NCBI GenBank assembly: GCA_037178975.1
Contig: JASJZH010000004.1
Location: 9,672,001 to 9,736,000 of the forward strand
DNA length: 64,000 bases
Reading direction: 5' to 3'
DNA from: Oscheius tipulae
Lineage: Eukaryota > Nematoda > Chromadorea > Rhabditida > Rhabditidae
This document shows positions 36,415-47,576 of this stretch, piece after piece. The number at the start of each line of letters is the position of its first letter. Within the stretch, counting starts at the first letter, position 1. The notes under the pieces are model-generated. The model was not told the origin of the DNA. It saw only the letters and a list, made by a program, of their open reading frames with translations, and ran no database searches. The translations under genes were made by a program, and so were the position numbers.

Positions 36415-39046
36415 TCAAAGATTGTGAGCCGTATCTCGCGAAGTCTGCATTTTGTCGACCTTTTTGAGCTGTCCCGGATCGGAGACGGAAGCCGTCCAAT
36501 CCAACATCTTCAAATCACAGCTAAGATCCGACAGCTTCTTGCGATTTTCTAAAAAGACGCGTTCCCGCTCCAAGAGCTCCGCGGGACGTCTATCCACCGG
36601 CTCAGACATGTCTTTGAGGTCCTTGAAAATGTCCTGAATACTCATCTCGCGTCCTGTCGTCTTCTGGTCGATTAGAACCCTGAATTTGGGTGATTTTGAT
36701 TAGGGAAAAAATGAAAACTATGTACCTGACTTGGGCTAGCTGACTGAAAAGGGTGTTCATGTAGTCGATGAGCTCGCCTGGGTCCTGGGGATGCGGCTTG
36801 GCTGGTTGGAGGACGGCCCAGAGCAGACCTTTTCTGAAAAATTGCTGTGTAGCAATGTGAAAGGACTAAAATTCCTCCCTTGTGACAGAAGCAGTGGACA
36901 GATTCTGCATTTTTACTACCGAAAAGTCCAACGTTAGTACAAAACAGCCAGTTATTAACGCAATTTCGGCGCTACAAGTTACTCGAAACCATATGATATT
37001 CGTCCCACTCGGTTGCTCGATGTCTACTGGTCAACAGCAACAGAAAGCAAATATTTTTTGGCCGTTTTCTAGCTTTGCATGCCGCAAAAAATGATCTAGA
37101 TTTGCATACCGCAAAAATGTGGAAGCGCTTGAATTTCCGCCTTTTTAAGAGAGCAAAGGTCTAGAAGAACGGAAGCGGCGAACCGATTGAATGCATAGGT
37201 GGATCTTATTAATTTCCGCGACATAGCCGAGAAGAATGCTTCAGCTACTCAAATTACAATAAACCTATTCCTTTTTATCCAACGAAAAACCCAGAGAACA
37301 TAACTCACTTGATATTGAGCTCGGTGACCAGCTCCTTGCCGATAATCGCCAGCGCTCCGACTGAGTACCGCGACAAGTCTCCCAGATACTCTTGCGGGAA
37401 CGTATTTTGATAGGCCTGTGCTGCCGCCGTCCTCCTAGCAGCTTCCGCAGCTCGTGTCGAGGCCATAACCGGAGGCTGTTGAATCCTAAATCTAACTATA
37501 TAATTATAATGGGCGTAGACGAAACGTTTTTTTCGATCCAGACCTTATAGATGGTATATGTAGGTAGTACTCAACGAGTGTATTTCATGCTCTAAGTGGT
37601 ATAATTTTGTAGAGCTCGACGAGTACAATAACGAATTCAACAAAGATCCGAAAAATAATTATTCGTACAGCGATTTGTAAATTGAAATTTTGACTTTTCC
37701 GTTTGAATTTCCCGTCAAAATTTTAAAAAGTACGCAAAAGCGCGTCAATGAAATTTTCGATGTGATGAGCAATTATTTCTACGTACGTTTCGCTACTATT
37801 GATACAAACAGACAGGGCGGCTGCTGAAGGCAGCCAGCCCGAGGGTGTATGGCTCTACCGCCTTGGAACATCGGAAACTTCCTAATATCAGAAACAACCG
37901 CCTATCCCTAGTCCGTTTTTAAGCATAAGGAAGTGGTAGAATCGTACGTAGAAGGTCCAGAAGGGAACGGGGCCTGTGCTGGGGGATTCATCGCTGGCTG
38001 TGGCACTTGCTGTGGCTGTTGCTGTCCGAAAGTGCCTCCTCCACCGGGTCCCATCGTGTAGGAAGGCCGCTGCTGCTGACCATACATCTGCTGCTGGGGC
38101 GGAACATGTCCACCAGTCATTCCGCCCGGTTGTGGCATTCCTGGGTACTCTGAAATTGGAGGTATTGGACTGGGGAATGAGTTTAATTTTTGAAGTTTTG
38201 ACAGGACAATTATGGGTACAAGCTTATTTGTTCAATATTTTTGAAGACATTTTTGAAACAGTTTGACTGTGTCCCTTGTATCCCCCAAGTCCCACTGAGT
38301 ATCAAGAGTCAGGGATGATTCACCTGGCCCGACCCCTTAAGGACTCAGTCCTCATCGAGCTGTACCGCCAGCCTCCTTCTCTTCCCCACCGCTAATCTAG
38401 TTATTATATTTAGTAAAGTATATTAGTTAATCCCCCCCTATTGGTATCGGGTGGGAGACATTGACTGTAAATGTACTAAAATCAAATTGCTTCCACGCTA
38501 GTCCAGTAACTTTTGAATTTCGTCTGTTTATGCGCATGGTGGAGTCGTTTTGATGGAATTACAAGAGGTTCTAGGACGTTAAGGATTTGGGAAGGTCGTC
38601 GACTAGGGGGAAGCTGTATAAGCTCGCCCAGTTCAGCCTTTTAATGGGTACAAAAAAGCAAGAACTTTAGAACAACGATATAATTTTTGATCTTTGAATG
38701 TGCTTGCAGATTGGCAAAGGGATAGCTTCACAGCATTAATACGGCAATAAAGCTTTACAAGCTGTCTTTCTGTTTACAGACTTTCCTTGAGCTAACAATC
38801 TGTCTTTTTCATTAAGGAAAGTGCGAAAAAAATGGCAAGAACCAGTATCATGCGGAAAGGAAAAGCTATAGCTTTAAAAGTAATGTGAAACTCCGACAAA
38901 GAGGATCATGCTCATGTTATCCTCATAACAGGAAAGAACAACTCACGATCTATTCCGCCCTGGTACTGTGTAAAACCGGGACCTCCTGGAAGCGGTTGCT
39001 GTCCACCAGGTCGTCCTGGAGCTCCTCCTCCCTGGTTGTAGTCCAT
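36415..39046 (-). CDS. mdt-30: Mediator complex subunit, MED30-like (tentative)
   Basis: Start 39046 (MDYNQGGGAPGRPGGQQPLP) after TTTTCAG. Exon 2 (about 37,946-38,147) is rich in glutamine, proline and glycine (PPQQQMYGQQQRPSYTMG). Exon 3 (37,320-37,487) gives RAAEAARRTAAAQAYQNTFP and SRYSVGALAIIGKELVTELN. Later exons give LLWAVLQPAKPHPQDPGELI, YMNTLFSQLAQVRVLIDQKT and the helical ELLERERVFLENRKKLSDL, ending at TGA 36415. A low-complexity Q/P leader followed by two helical blocks fits MED30, which helps link regulators to Pol II in the Mediator head. Identity is by layout and weak motif likeness, so another Mediator or coiled-coil protein is possible. About 270 residues. Next upstream gene, mzt-1, ends 351 bp before the start. 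Confidence 0.5.
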
Positions 39047-39396
39047 TATCCGACTGAAAACACCAAAATTGGAAATAATCGTCTACAAGACTGCAAAAGC
39101 CAAGTCATAGATTTCGAAGGTATTCTCCAAGCGAAAAGCCCGTAATAACTCAACAAGCCCTAAAAACCGATACAACTCCTCTCGAATCAGTATCAATCTG
39201 ATTCTGGACGGATTCGTCAAGAAAAATGGCCATAAAAATCTCAATCTCGCCTCAAATGGTACAAATTGGTGGTGCTGACCACAGTTTCATGCTTTCGTTT
39301 CAAAAACGATAAAGTGAATAATTTATACATGAAGCAAAGATCTGTATACATATGACACTGACAAATTATTATCAATTCCATCGAGGGGACAGTTAT

Positions 39397-39830
39397 CTAG
39401 TTGCGCTCGAACCCGAATCTGGAGAAGGGCGGTCTCTGTGCGGGCTGGGTAGTAGTTCTGCCGGCCGAGGAGCCGCTTGCCACGCTGTTTGGCGTGAGCT
39501 GGAGTTGGAAATTTGTTATAGACACGAAAAAGGCTAACATACAGGCTCAGCTCCGGCCAGAGGCGGAGCGCGTTCACTGAGGAATCGAAGGACGGCATCC
39601 GGGTCGGCTCCAAGCTCGAAACACTGAAAATTGGGGGCTTTTCACAAGTAAAATAGACAAAATTTGCAAGAAAACTCACTCTAACCAGGGCTTCGATCTG
39701 CTCCGCCGTGAATTGGAGATTTAGCGTCCGGCTAACCGAGAGAACGGCTGAAAAATGGGGGATTTTGACCATGAAATAATTGGGAAAACTAACTACTAAT
39801 GGATTCAAAGGAGATGACTGGCGGTGGCAT
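39397..39830 (-). CDS. mzt-1: Mitotic-spindle organizing protein 1 (MOZART1)
   Basis: Four exons, 39794-39830, 39680-39747, 39543-39623 and 39397-39498, join in frame through GT-AG introns to give 95 residues. The core VLSVSRTLNLQFTAEQIEAL then VRCFELGADPDAVLRFLSE matches MOZART1 (LLEISRILNTG...VRLCEQGINPEALS in human). MZT1 is a tiny three-helix protein that binds the N-termini of gamma-tubulin complex proteins and is needed to place and activate gamma-tubulin rings at centrosomes and spindle poles. The ATG lies 27 nt after a CTGCTTTCAG acceptor. Residues 63-95 are a serine/threonine/glutamine/proline-rich tail (SVASGSSAGRTTTQPAQRPP) absent from the human protein. Same strand as RFC5 upstream and the MED30-like gene downstream. 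Confidence 0.8.
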
Positions 39831-40151
39831 CCCTGGATTGCTGACTTCTATGGAGGCCTGAAAGCAGTATGTTGAAGCAGCAAAATGAACAGTAGAGATG
39901 GTCAATAGCTACGCGGAACCGCTGTGAAATGAGAGATAAACATTATCAGATCAGATTGAAAACAGAAAAGTTTGATAGGCAAGAGCGAATGAACGCTACA
40001 CTCTCTACTATTGTCGTAGCACCAAAATGAAAAGTTTAATACCGCCGTTGTTAAAAAGTGTGTGTACACGTACATGGAGAGGAAGAGATTGTGGGGGAAA
40101 TGAGGGACAAGTACATGATATGAGGGAAGGGAAACCGGACAAAAATAGCCA

Positions 40152-42660
40152 CTAGGCCATGGACTCTGTCATCAGACGACGAGCCTTGATGAAGGAGGCC
40201 ACGAGTCCGGCTGTCTGGAGTCGATCCGATCCACCATTGGCTAGGCGATTTTCCGTCTCGGCCAGGGCGTTTAGAAGGGCTATTGTGATCTGAATTTCTG
40301 ATTAAATGGTCAAAAAATGAGGACAAACATCAGATTTGACATCCATGCTGAAGACGAGGTCGTGGAGACGGGTAATGACATCGGCCAGGGCGAAACCGCT
40401 GGACATGGTCTTTTCCAGCTCTGGAAATAAGGGTGGTTAAGCTTTTGGTGTATCTCTAAAACTCAAAAAGAAGAATGCGGGTCAAGAGGCGTTCAAAACA
40501 TGATTTTATAACATGATTACTTCAACCCAAGGAGTCTTCTGCCCCATGCACTATCTACTTATTTGTGCGAAGACGTCGTGTTTCAGCATCGATCAGCTCT
40601 GCAAACTTGTGTACAAGATATATAGCCAAAAGCTTGGAGATATTGGCTGACAATACGCTGGAAGCCCGTATTCTCGTCTCAATCCTGGATTGAGCAGACA
40701 GCAGGTATTGCAAACCTGGCCGAAATATTCGCGCACCAGGCCAGGGACGACCTGTCTAGTTTGTGGCGGGACCCGGCGTGTCTTTTAGCAATACACCAAG
40801 TGTCTCGCCACGAACTGACCTGCTTGGCCAGGTTTGTGATCCGTGGAGCGTGTCTTTCTCCAGGATCTTTTCTGTCGGGTGAAATACCGTAAAGCTTGTG
40901 AATCTCGTTCACAACCTAGCACCAAAACATTGTGAGCCTTATCATTTAGGTGTGAGAATAATAGGGAAAAGAAGATGGTGTATGTTGGGCGGATTCAATT
41001 GAAGCCTAGCCGCACGTTGACAAGCGTGAGCAGTCTGTGACCACAAAACTTCATCTTTACGGTTTTTTTATTCAGAAAATTGCGGCCTGCTGCGTCAAAT
41101 AGGACCTTTGAATACTAGAAGTTGATCCTCTCAAACTCTTACCTTGTTAGCTACAAAAGTAGCTGATTTACAACTTTGAGAGCTGGAAATTCTGTATGCA
41201 TAAGAAGACTAAAACGAAGGCAAGAAGCTAGTGAACTCACTCCCACAACAGTTGGCAAAGGATTCGTTGAGTAGAATCTCCAGCAGTTTCCTCATTTGTG
41301 CCGGTGTCGGCTGTCCCACGCACATGTAGACGTTCTCCTCATTCACACAGCTGAAGGCCATTGAAACTGCCTGAATTTCCACATTTTAGGGTTCCAAAAC
41401 GAACTAAAAGTACCTGAAGAACATTGAGAACTCGTCGCATATCCCCTCCAGACAGATCCAAGAGGGCCTTCCTACCATCCTCAGTGATTTCGATGCTTTC
41501 CTGTTTGACCACATAATCGATCCGGGGAGTGATCAGCTCGAGTTCGAGCGGAGCGAAACGAAAGCGGGTGCATCTAAAAATAGCCAAAATCAAAGGGAAG
41601 GCTACCTGGATTGAATAGCCGGGATAATGGAGCTGAGATAGTTGCAAATGATGCAGAAGCGCACGTTGTCCGTATACTTTTCGATGACTCTGGAAATGGG
41701 GATGGTTACTTTGAATTTTTGAATCACTTTAGCAGAAAATTGACAAGATAATTAGGTTATTCTATGATTTGCAGTGTTTCAGCTAATTGATACACTGGCT
41801 AGCTACCTAAAAAAACACCTATTCTTTAGAATCAGCCACACTTAAATCGGTGAGTAGTCAAGCCATAATCTGCTCTGGATATCGTATTCTTCGAATAAAT
41901 AAAGTAAACGGTGGTGCAGTGAGCTATAAGGACTTCTTTCACTCTAGCAGGATTGATCTTTGCCCGCCAAGCTCAAGCACCAGAGCTAAATAAAAAGTTA
42001 CTTCAAGTTATGTAGAACTAGGTTATGACATTGGCAAGCTGTGACAAACAAGCCTGAGACCGTCTAAGTACTGAAAACGAGATACTTGGTTACGATTTCC
42101 ACTTCCCCCATCAATCTTTCGGAATTACTTGGACTGGACAATCTTAGTTTTTCTACAAAAACGGTGAGCAAACCCTACCTTCTCAAGGCATTCTGAGCGT
42201 CTTTGGTCATGGCGTCGGCCTCGTCCAGGATGACCAACTTGATCTGGCTCTTGTGGGCAGCTTCAGTGTCGAAATGGAGTCTCTTCGTTTGAGCGAATGT
42301 AATAATGTCCTGCCTAAAATTTCCGCACTTTTCTTCAAAAAAAAAAGCCAGATTACCTGACCACGTTGATTCCTCGGTCATCCGAGGCGTTCAGCTCCAG
42401 TACATTGGAAGCCCGCTCCTTGTCGGTGAACATTGTTCGAGCTGCGGCCAGAATCGCGGTCGTTTTTCCTGTTCCAGGGGGTCCGTAGAAGAGAAGATGG
42501 GGCAGCTGGTCGTTTTTGATGAATCGTGTTACTGAAATGGGGTTTTTGGAAGAGAAGGAATGGAAAACTGACACGTTGAGATGATTTCCTTGTGAGAGAC
42601 AATCTCGTCCAGCTTCGTGGGTCTGTATTTTTCGACCCAGGGCAAGTTGCTGGACTCCAT
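40152..42660 (-). CDS. RFC5: Replication factor C small subunit, RFC5 type
   Basis: Start 42660 ([20 protein letters not shown]) follows TTTTTCAG; stop TAG 40152. Motifs: Walker [21 protein letters not shown] (near 42,470), [14 protein letters not shown], Walker [21 protein letters not shown] (42,210), sensor [19 protein letters not shown] with the SRC arginine finger motif (41,550), and [14 protein letters not shown] (41,440). The C-terminal collar ends [14 protein letters not shown]. The wording is nearest human RFC5 (p36). RFC loads the PCNA sliding clamp at primer ends; this subunit is one of the AAA+ core and also serves in the checkpoint loader. About 350 residues. It appears to be the first gene of the same-strand cluster. 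The intron between 40,440 and 41,240 holds a GC-rich inverted repeat. Confidence 0.9.
40690..40850. repeat. GC-rich inverted repeat in RFC5 intron
   Basis: GCAAACCTGGCC near 40710 and GGCCAGGTTTGTG near 40830 are inverse, and TTTGTGGCGGGAC pairs with GTCTCGCCACGAA. An open frame across it on the minus strand (40679-40912) does not match the RFC collar and I take it as a by-product of the repeat. Confidence 0.45.
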
Positions 42661-42839
42661 GACTCTGAAAAAGGAAATATATGAATAAATGCTAAAATAA
42701 AAACTGATAAGAGAAGAAAATAGTAAAGCAAATGCCGCATCATAGCATTTCTGAGGTACAGGACGGAAGAATAGCTCTTTCTCGACTGGATGATCCACTA
42801 TTTGACTAGTTTTTATTGTAAAAGTCAGCGAACACAAGG

Positions 42840-43175
42840 CTCTAGATAGTTTAGAATGAGCGAAGAGGAGAATAATGACCTTGGAGATGAAATATCGCTG
42901 CTCACAGCTTCTAAAATAGTTCTTATCCATTTCATATTGTTATTTCCATCCTTTCGGGCATTCTGCACATTTTCTGGTCACAAATTTGTCATTTTGCAAG
43001 ATAAAAAGGGTAAGAAAAGTAGGAAGGACATGAAAAAAATGCAAGCAGTGAACAATTCAAACTTCCCGGAATGGCAGGCTGTTCTCGATACGTAATTTTC
43101 CGGCTTTCGTTGGAAAGAATTCAACAGTTTTTGCTAGGAATGGCTAGTGAATATCCTGACAATTTATACATTTTT
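42840..43175 (+). repeat. Direct repeat flanking the chaB gene, copy 1
   Basis: Starts CTCTAGATAGTTTAGAAT, runs through GGCATTCTGCACATTTTCTG and AAGCAGTGAACAATTCAAAC, and ends near ACATTTTTT. Its partner is 43818-44140 in the same orientation. Similarity is high by eye with small indels. No coding content is likely. Confidence 0.85.
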
Positions 43176-43506
43176 TATACGATAGGATGAAGATGAACAA
43201 AAGAAATTTTTAATTACGCACATGCAATATGAAGATGGGAGCGTAGGATAGGGCTAAAACAACATCCCTGCAATGTATACAGCCTCACGGTCTTTACTTT
43301 GCTCTTCATTCGTCAAAGTTAGCCTTAATTTTAAAGAAGAAACGCTGGGTACATATTGGCCAAATCTCCTTGTTAGATACAGGAAAATTTCAATGAGGTA
43401 TATTAAATAGTCGCCACTCGGCGCGTGTGGTAACTGCTTGGCTGTCATTCTATCTAATCATTACAGGCGAATAAAAACGTAGTTCATTCGGCTATTATCC
43501 GTATAT

Positions 43507-43778
43507 TTACAAAGCATGCCACTTTTCATCTTGTCCCTTTGCGTATTTGTGCTTGACGGCGGCCCAGGCTACTTTGAAAGCGACTTCTTCTTGGGACTGA
43601 TCACTGTCACGGCGCTTCTTCGGGTTCTGATACTCTTCCCAGGCGTTGTTAAACTATGAATATGAAATTCTAGCTTATTAAGAAAAACACTTACAGCAGC
43701 GAGGAAGATTTCCTGAGCATGTTCAGGTAGAACATTGCGGACGCTGCTTGGCAGATCCGTGTTGCTCTTGTAGGGCAT
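43507..43778 (-). CDS. chaB: ChaB-family protein (bacterial/baculoviral family) with a spliceosomal intron
   Basis: Exon 1 is 43695-43778, exon 2 43507-43653, separated by a 41-nt intron (donor GTAAGT, acceptor TTCATAG). The 76-residue product begins MPYKSNTDLPSSVRNVLPEH, continues AQEIFLAAFNNAWEEYQ, and ends KVAWAAVKHKYAKGQDEKWH followed by AL. From memory E. coli ChaB is also 76 residues and starts MPYKTKSDLPESVKHVLP with AWAAVKHEYAKGDDDKWH near the end, so the match spans the whole protein. ChaB is named as a regulator of the ChaA Na/Ca-proton antiporter, but its molecular role is poorly known; homologues occur in baculoviruses. A TTTTCAG acceptor 10-20 nt before ATG suggests trans-splicing. 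It sits among ordinary nematode genes and between two direct repeats, so it is integrated and probably expressed. Function in the worm: unknown. Confidence 0.85.
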
Positions 43779-43817
43779 TCTGTTGAAACTGAAAACTGGA
43801 AGTCATCTAATACAAAA

Positions 43818-44140
43818 CTCTAGATAGTTTAGAATAAGTGAAACAAAGAACGCCCTTGGAGATGAAATATTGCTACTCAGCTCTACAAGTTTATTTTCGA
43901 TTCCACATTGTGTCGGGCATTCTGCACATTTTCTGGTCATAAATTTGTCATTTTGCACGATAAAAAGGGTAAGAAAGTAGGAAGGACATGAAAAAATGCA
44001 AGCAGTGAACAATTCAAACTTCCCGGAATGCAGGTTGATCTCGGTGTGTAATTTTCTGACTCTCGTTGGAAAGAATCCATCAGTTCGACAGTTTCTGCTA
44101 GGAACGGCTAGGGAATAGCCTGACAAATTCTACATTTTTG
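43818..44140 (+). repeat. Direct repeat flanking the chaB gene, copy 2
   Basis: Same order of blocks as 42840-43175: CTCTAGATAGTTTAGAATAA, GGCATTCTGCACATTTTCTG, AAGCAGTGAACAATTCAAAC, then a GAACGGCTAGGGAATA end. 44141-44489 shows no gene. Confidence 0.85.
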
Positions 44141-44489
44141 TCTCTTCAAGTCTGCTCTGACATAAGGCAAAGAATTCTCTACTATCTAAAGCGCGATGGT
44201 TTTTGTGGAGGACTCTGTCTTTGTTTGTCTGTGGCCACAAAACAGAAGCGAGACAATGTTGTCCAGGAGTACTGTTGTTCGGAAACAATTATTGCCTAAA
44301 TTGGATGGCAAGTCAACGCTCTAGAATTTGGTTTTTTCACAGTAAAGCCACTGGGAGTTTTCTGTTACTACGATGCGGCGCAGCCGCCAATGCAAACTGA
44401 TGGCAAAAGGATGGCGAAGTCGTCGGAGACGGCTGGTTTATTAGGTAAAGCACCGAAATAACACGTAGAATCGACAAATGTCTCGGTAT

Positions 44490-47400
44490 TTAGCCCTTGA
44501 AAAGACCCTCAGCTCTCATTCCACAGAACGGATAGCAATCTTCCATGTCATCTCGCTGTATCTGCTGCGAGGCAACTGATTTCAGAGCTAGATTCTTCGC
44601 ATTCCTGTCAAATCTGCTCATTAGATTGTGTACTTTCTCGTCTGTGGACTTCTTCTCGGGTCTCCAGAGCCAGCCCGAGTCCCCTTGACCACATTTTTCG
44701 GCATTCAAATCGGTCTAGACAGTTTTCCAAGTCAAAAAGAGATAAATGAAATCACCTTGAAAGGACTAAACCAGCCATGATCTCCAACTGTCCCACTTTT
44801 CCAGCCATGGAGCATGAAGTCACTCGGACCCCATTTGTCGGAGGTCACGAAACCGTCACGGACCCAACCATGGGCTTTGGGCCAGATTCGGATCTTTCCA
44901 GGCCATAGTCGAGCGGGACCTGGCAGTGACGGTGACGGTGACAGTGACTGACTGTTTACTTACCCAGAGCCTTCTGAACACAGCCAATATACTCATCGAA
45001 AGTCGCACCGTCTCTCCCACTCCACCAGATGTCCTCACATTCTTGGCTCTGGTTTGTTCTATCTTCCAGGAGACTCTTGACCAGATAGAGCTGTAGAGCT
45101 CCGTTGTCCAATCCATTTAAATCTGGTCTCTTCTCGAACTCGTAGTCAGCCCACTTGGTGAGAAAGTCGTGGGAGAAATGGGAGTTTCGGACCTAAAGTT
45201 GGTCCGTCTTGTAAAAACTCATCGACTGAACGTGACAGGGATTGTACTTGACATGCAAGAAAGGTTTTTGACAGGTTCTGGTAAGTTCAAAGGACTAGTC
45301 TACCCTGCGATGTCTCTCCTGGACGGCTGGCTTTACTCTACCAGGTCTAGAATTTTCTACTGTTGACAATATTTTTTCCAGTTCCTCTACTGCAAGAGCT
45401 TCTTTGATAAATTCGTGCAGAGCACTGAAGGAGTTATACACTTGTACCGAAACCCCTTCCGTAACTGCGGCAGAGTTCAGCCGACCCTGTCGAACTTCAG
45501 AGCTCATCTATGCTGGCTTCGATAACAATGTGAATTTGGGCTCTATACCTCTCAGTTAGTTTGCTGCGTTCGCAGAAGAAAGTCGCTTCCTTCCGCGTCT
45601 CTAATTGAAGACAGTAGACTACTCTCGCCCATCAGTAGCCTGGACAACCTGGTGGCGCTACATGTCCGAATTGCTCCGTCTAAGGATCGGATCGCTGAAT
45701 TGCCGAACGCTACGAACAGACGCCCGTCTTGCTGAGCTGAACGATGCTCTACACGACGTCGACTTTGATGTGATTGCTCTAAGCGAGGTCAAAAGAAGAG
45801 GACGAGGAAGCCAAATCGTGCAATCGACAGGACATCTGCTGCTACATGACGGTCAGACCGCATTCATCGTGAACAGAAGATGGTCTTCATGCGACGATTT
45901 TGCAACAAGATGTGGCGAGAACTGGGTACAGATGGCTAAGGTGGATCCCGACAACTTCAGACAGCAAAATGCGACATATCGAAATGGTATGATAATCGTA
46001 AATAAATAAATAAAATAAATAAATAAATTCCACCTCTCTGTTTCTCTTCTGTCCTTCCCAAACCAACTCACAGTCCTTTCAGGAGTGTTTCTCTTCGCTA
46101 TTACGGATACGAGACATCCATTATCATTGCCGCCGCCCTCATCGTGTCAGCTCCACAAACGATTTGGAATCAAATTTACAGACAGAAGTGACCGAATTAT
46201 ATTGCGTATGGTGTCTCATGCAGCCAAGGACTCCATTCCTAACGACATTCCCATTATTCGGTACTTAGCGGATTCAGATCAACGAATGGAACAGTAATGA
46301 AGGTGATGGGATCCCCCTCTATCCCTCAGCTGTGTCGTTCGTAAGGAAGGCTTCACACAACATGCGCTCTTCAAATAGCGGCACCATGTTTGCGATCATT
46401 TGGTTTGTCACTTTCATAGAAGTTAAAAAAACTGCAGGTATTTTCAGAATTGGCTACTGTTCCATATTGGAGACTGTCTGACAAATAAGACAATTTGTTC
46501 AACAGTCTACGACCATTTCAAGGGAAGGCTGCCGAGGAAGGCATAAGATGCAGGAAAGAGGAGGATAGAATGCTTGAAGAGATAGAGAGAAAGGAAAGAG
46601 AACGACTGGAACTCATTGACAGAATCGTTTTGGGGAATTGACAATGGCTACCATAGACAACTCCCCGTCTACCCAATATTGTGGAAGAGTAAGTGGATCA
46701 ATGCGACAAGCAGTCACATCGCTTCTACCCGGACCTCTGCTATCTACGTGCTCTGCCAAATCAGTTATTTTCTTATCGTTAGTCATCACACTGTGTTCGA
46801 TACACTCCCCTCCCCTACAGTACTGGATAGAGGACAGGAGGCAGTTCACATTCAGAGGCAAGTCTCCCTGACTCACTAAATAGTTAGCCGAGGCCACCTC
46901 TCCATTGAAGAATCTCTCGTAGAAAATAAGGTTGACTCTATCGTCTATCCACTCCTCCACGCAATGATGAGGATTGACAACGCCGGTATCAGCATCAAGC
47001 ACCAACATCCACTCGGCGTCCTTCAAATACTCTGCCGCAGCACAGTGCTTCTTGAAAAAGAGCTCTTTGTGCTTTCTACAGGCTGTCTGAACACGCTCGT
47101 CTTTGTCAATATCGACCATTTTGAGCTCGTAGTCTCTTCCCTTGAGATAACAGCGTAGAGACTCTAAGGCAACGGCATAGTAGCCTCTGTAAGTCTACTG
47201 GTGTACGGTATCTGTTTCAAAACAAACTTGTCCAACGACTCTTGTCTGTAAACCACAAAGAACGTGATCTTCCCGTACTTGGGTTGGCATTTGGTCAGTG
47301 GTTCTGTAAACTTTCTGACAGAGACCTTGTCACTGTAGAAGTCGGTGTAGTTCCGTCGTCGGACAGGGATCTGAACCAATGTGTGAGAGGGACAGAGAGA

Positions 47401-47576
47401 CAGTACTTTCAGTTCCTCTTTCTTTCCGAGATGTAACCATATCAAAACAGCTATAGAGATGAAGAGGAGTATGGTATAGGTCTGAGAGTGACGTCGTTGC
47501 TTGAATACTTCTATTAGTGGCTGAAAAAAGTGATTGAATCAGGGGATCGGTTCTAGCTTACCACTTTTGACTGCAT
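44490..47576 (-). CDS. DUF273 type II membrane protein, glycosyltransferase-like
   Basis: Exon 1 is 15 nt (47562-47576, MQSKV). Exon 2 from 47520 gives a cytoplasmic stub, a membrane anchor [18 protein letters not shown], and [11 protein letters not shown]. The next gives [45 protein letters not shown] (DxD-like) and [17 protein letters not shown]. After a 1,684-nt intron (45193-46876) come [67 protein letters not shown] and [20 protein letters not shown], ending LFKG and TAA 44490. These blocks are those of nematode DUF273 (Pfam PF03314), a family with a nucleotide-diphospho-sugar transferase fold, likely in the Golgi; substrate unknown. About 430 residues, complete and in frame. A small (GTGACG)n-like run sits in the intron near 44,930. 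Confidence 0.85.
45605..46027 (+). mobile_element. LINE endonuclease-domain fragment with (AAAT)n tail
   Basis: The open frame 45605-46009 reads [20 protein letters not shown] and [19 protein letters not shown], the N-terminal apurinic endonuclease motifs (LNxR and SEV) of RTE/CR1-like non-LTR retrotransposons. It passes straight into a run of AAAT units (about 45998-46027). No reverse transcriptase lies between, so this copy is internally deleted. It is inserted in the long DUF273 intron, antisense to that gene. Confidence 0.7.

Noticed and set aside
40679-40912. Minus-strand frame that seems to extend an RFC5 exon ([10 protein letters not shown]...)
   Set aside because: It coincides with the GC-rich inverted repeat and does not resemble the RFC collar; the collar continues in later exons near 40,330-40,430 and 40,152-40,290.
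43507-43778. Bacterial contamination as the source of the ChaB match
   Set aside because: A spliceosomal intron with proper borders, a nematode-like acceptor upstream and native genes on both sides in one sequence make contamination unlikely, though read-level proof is not available here.
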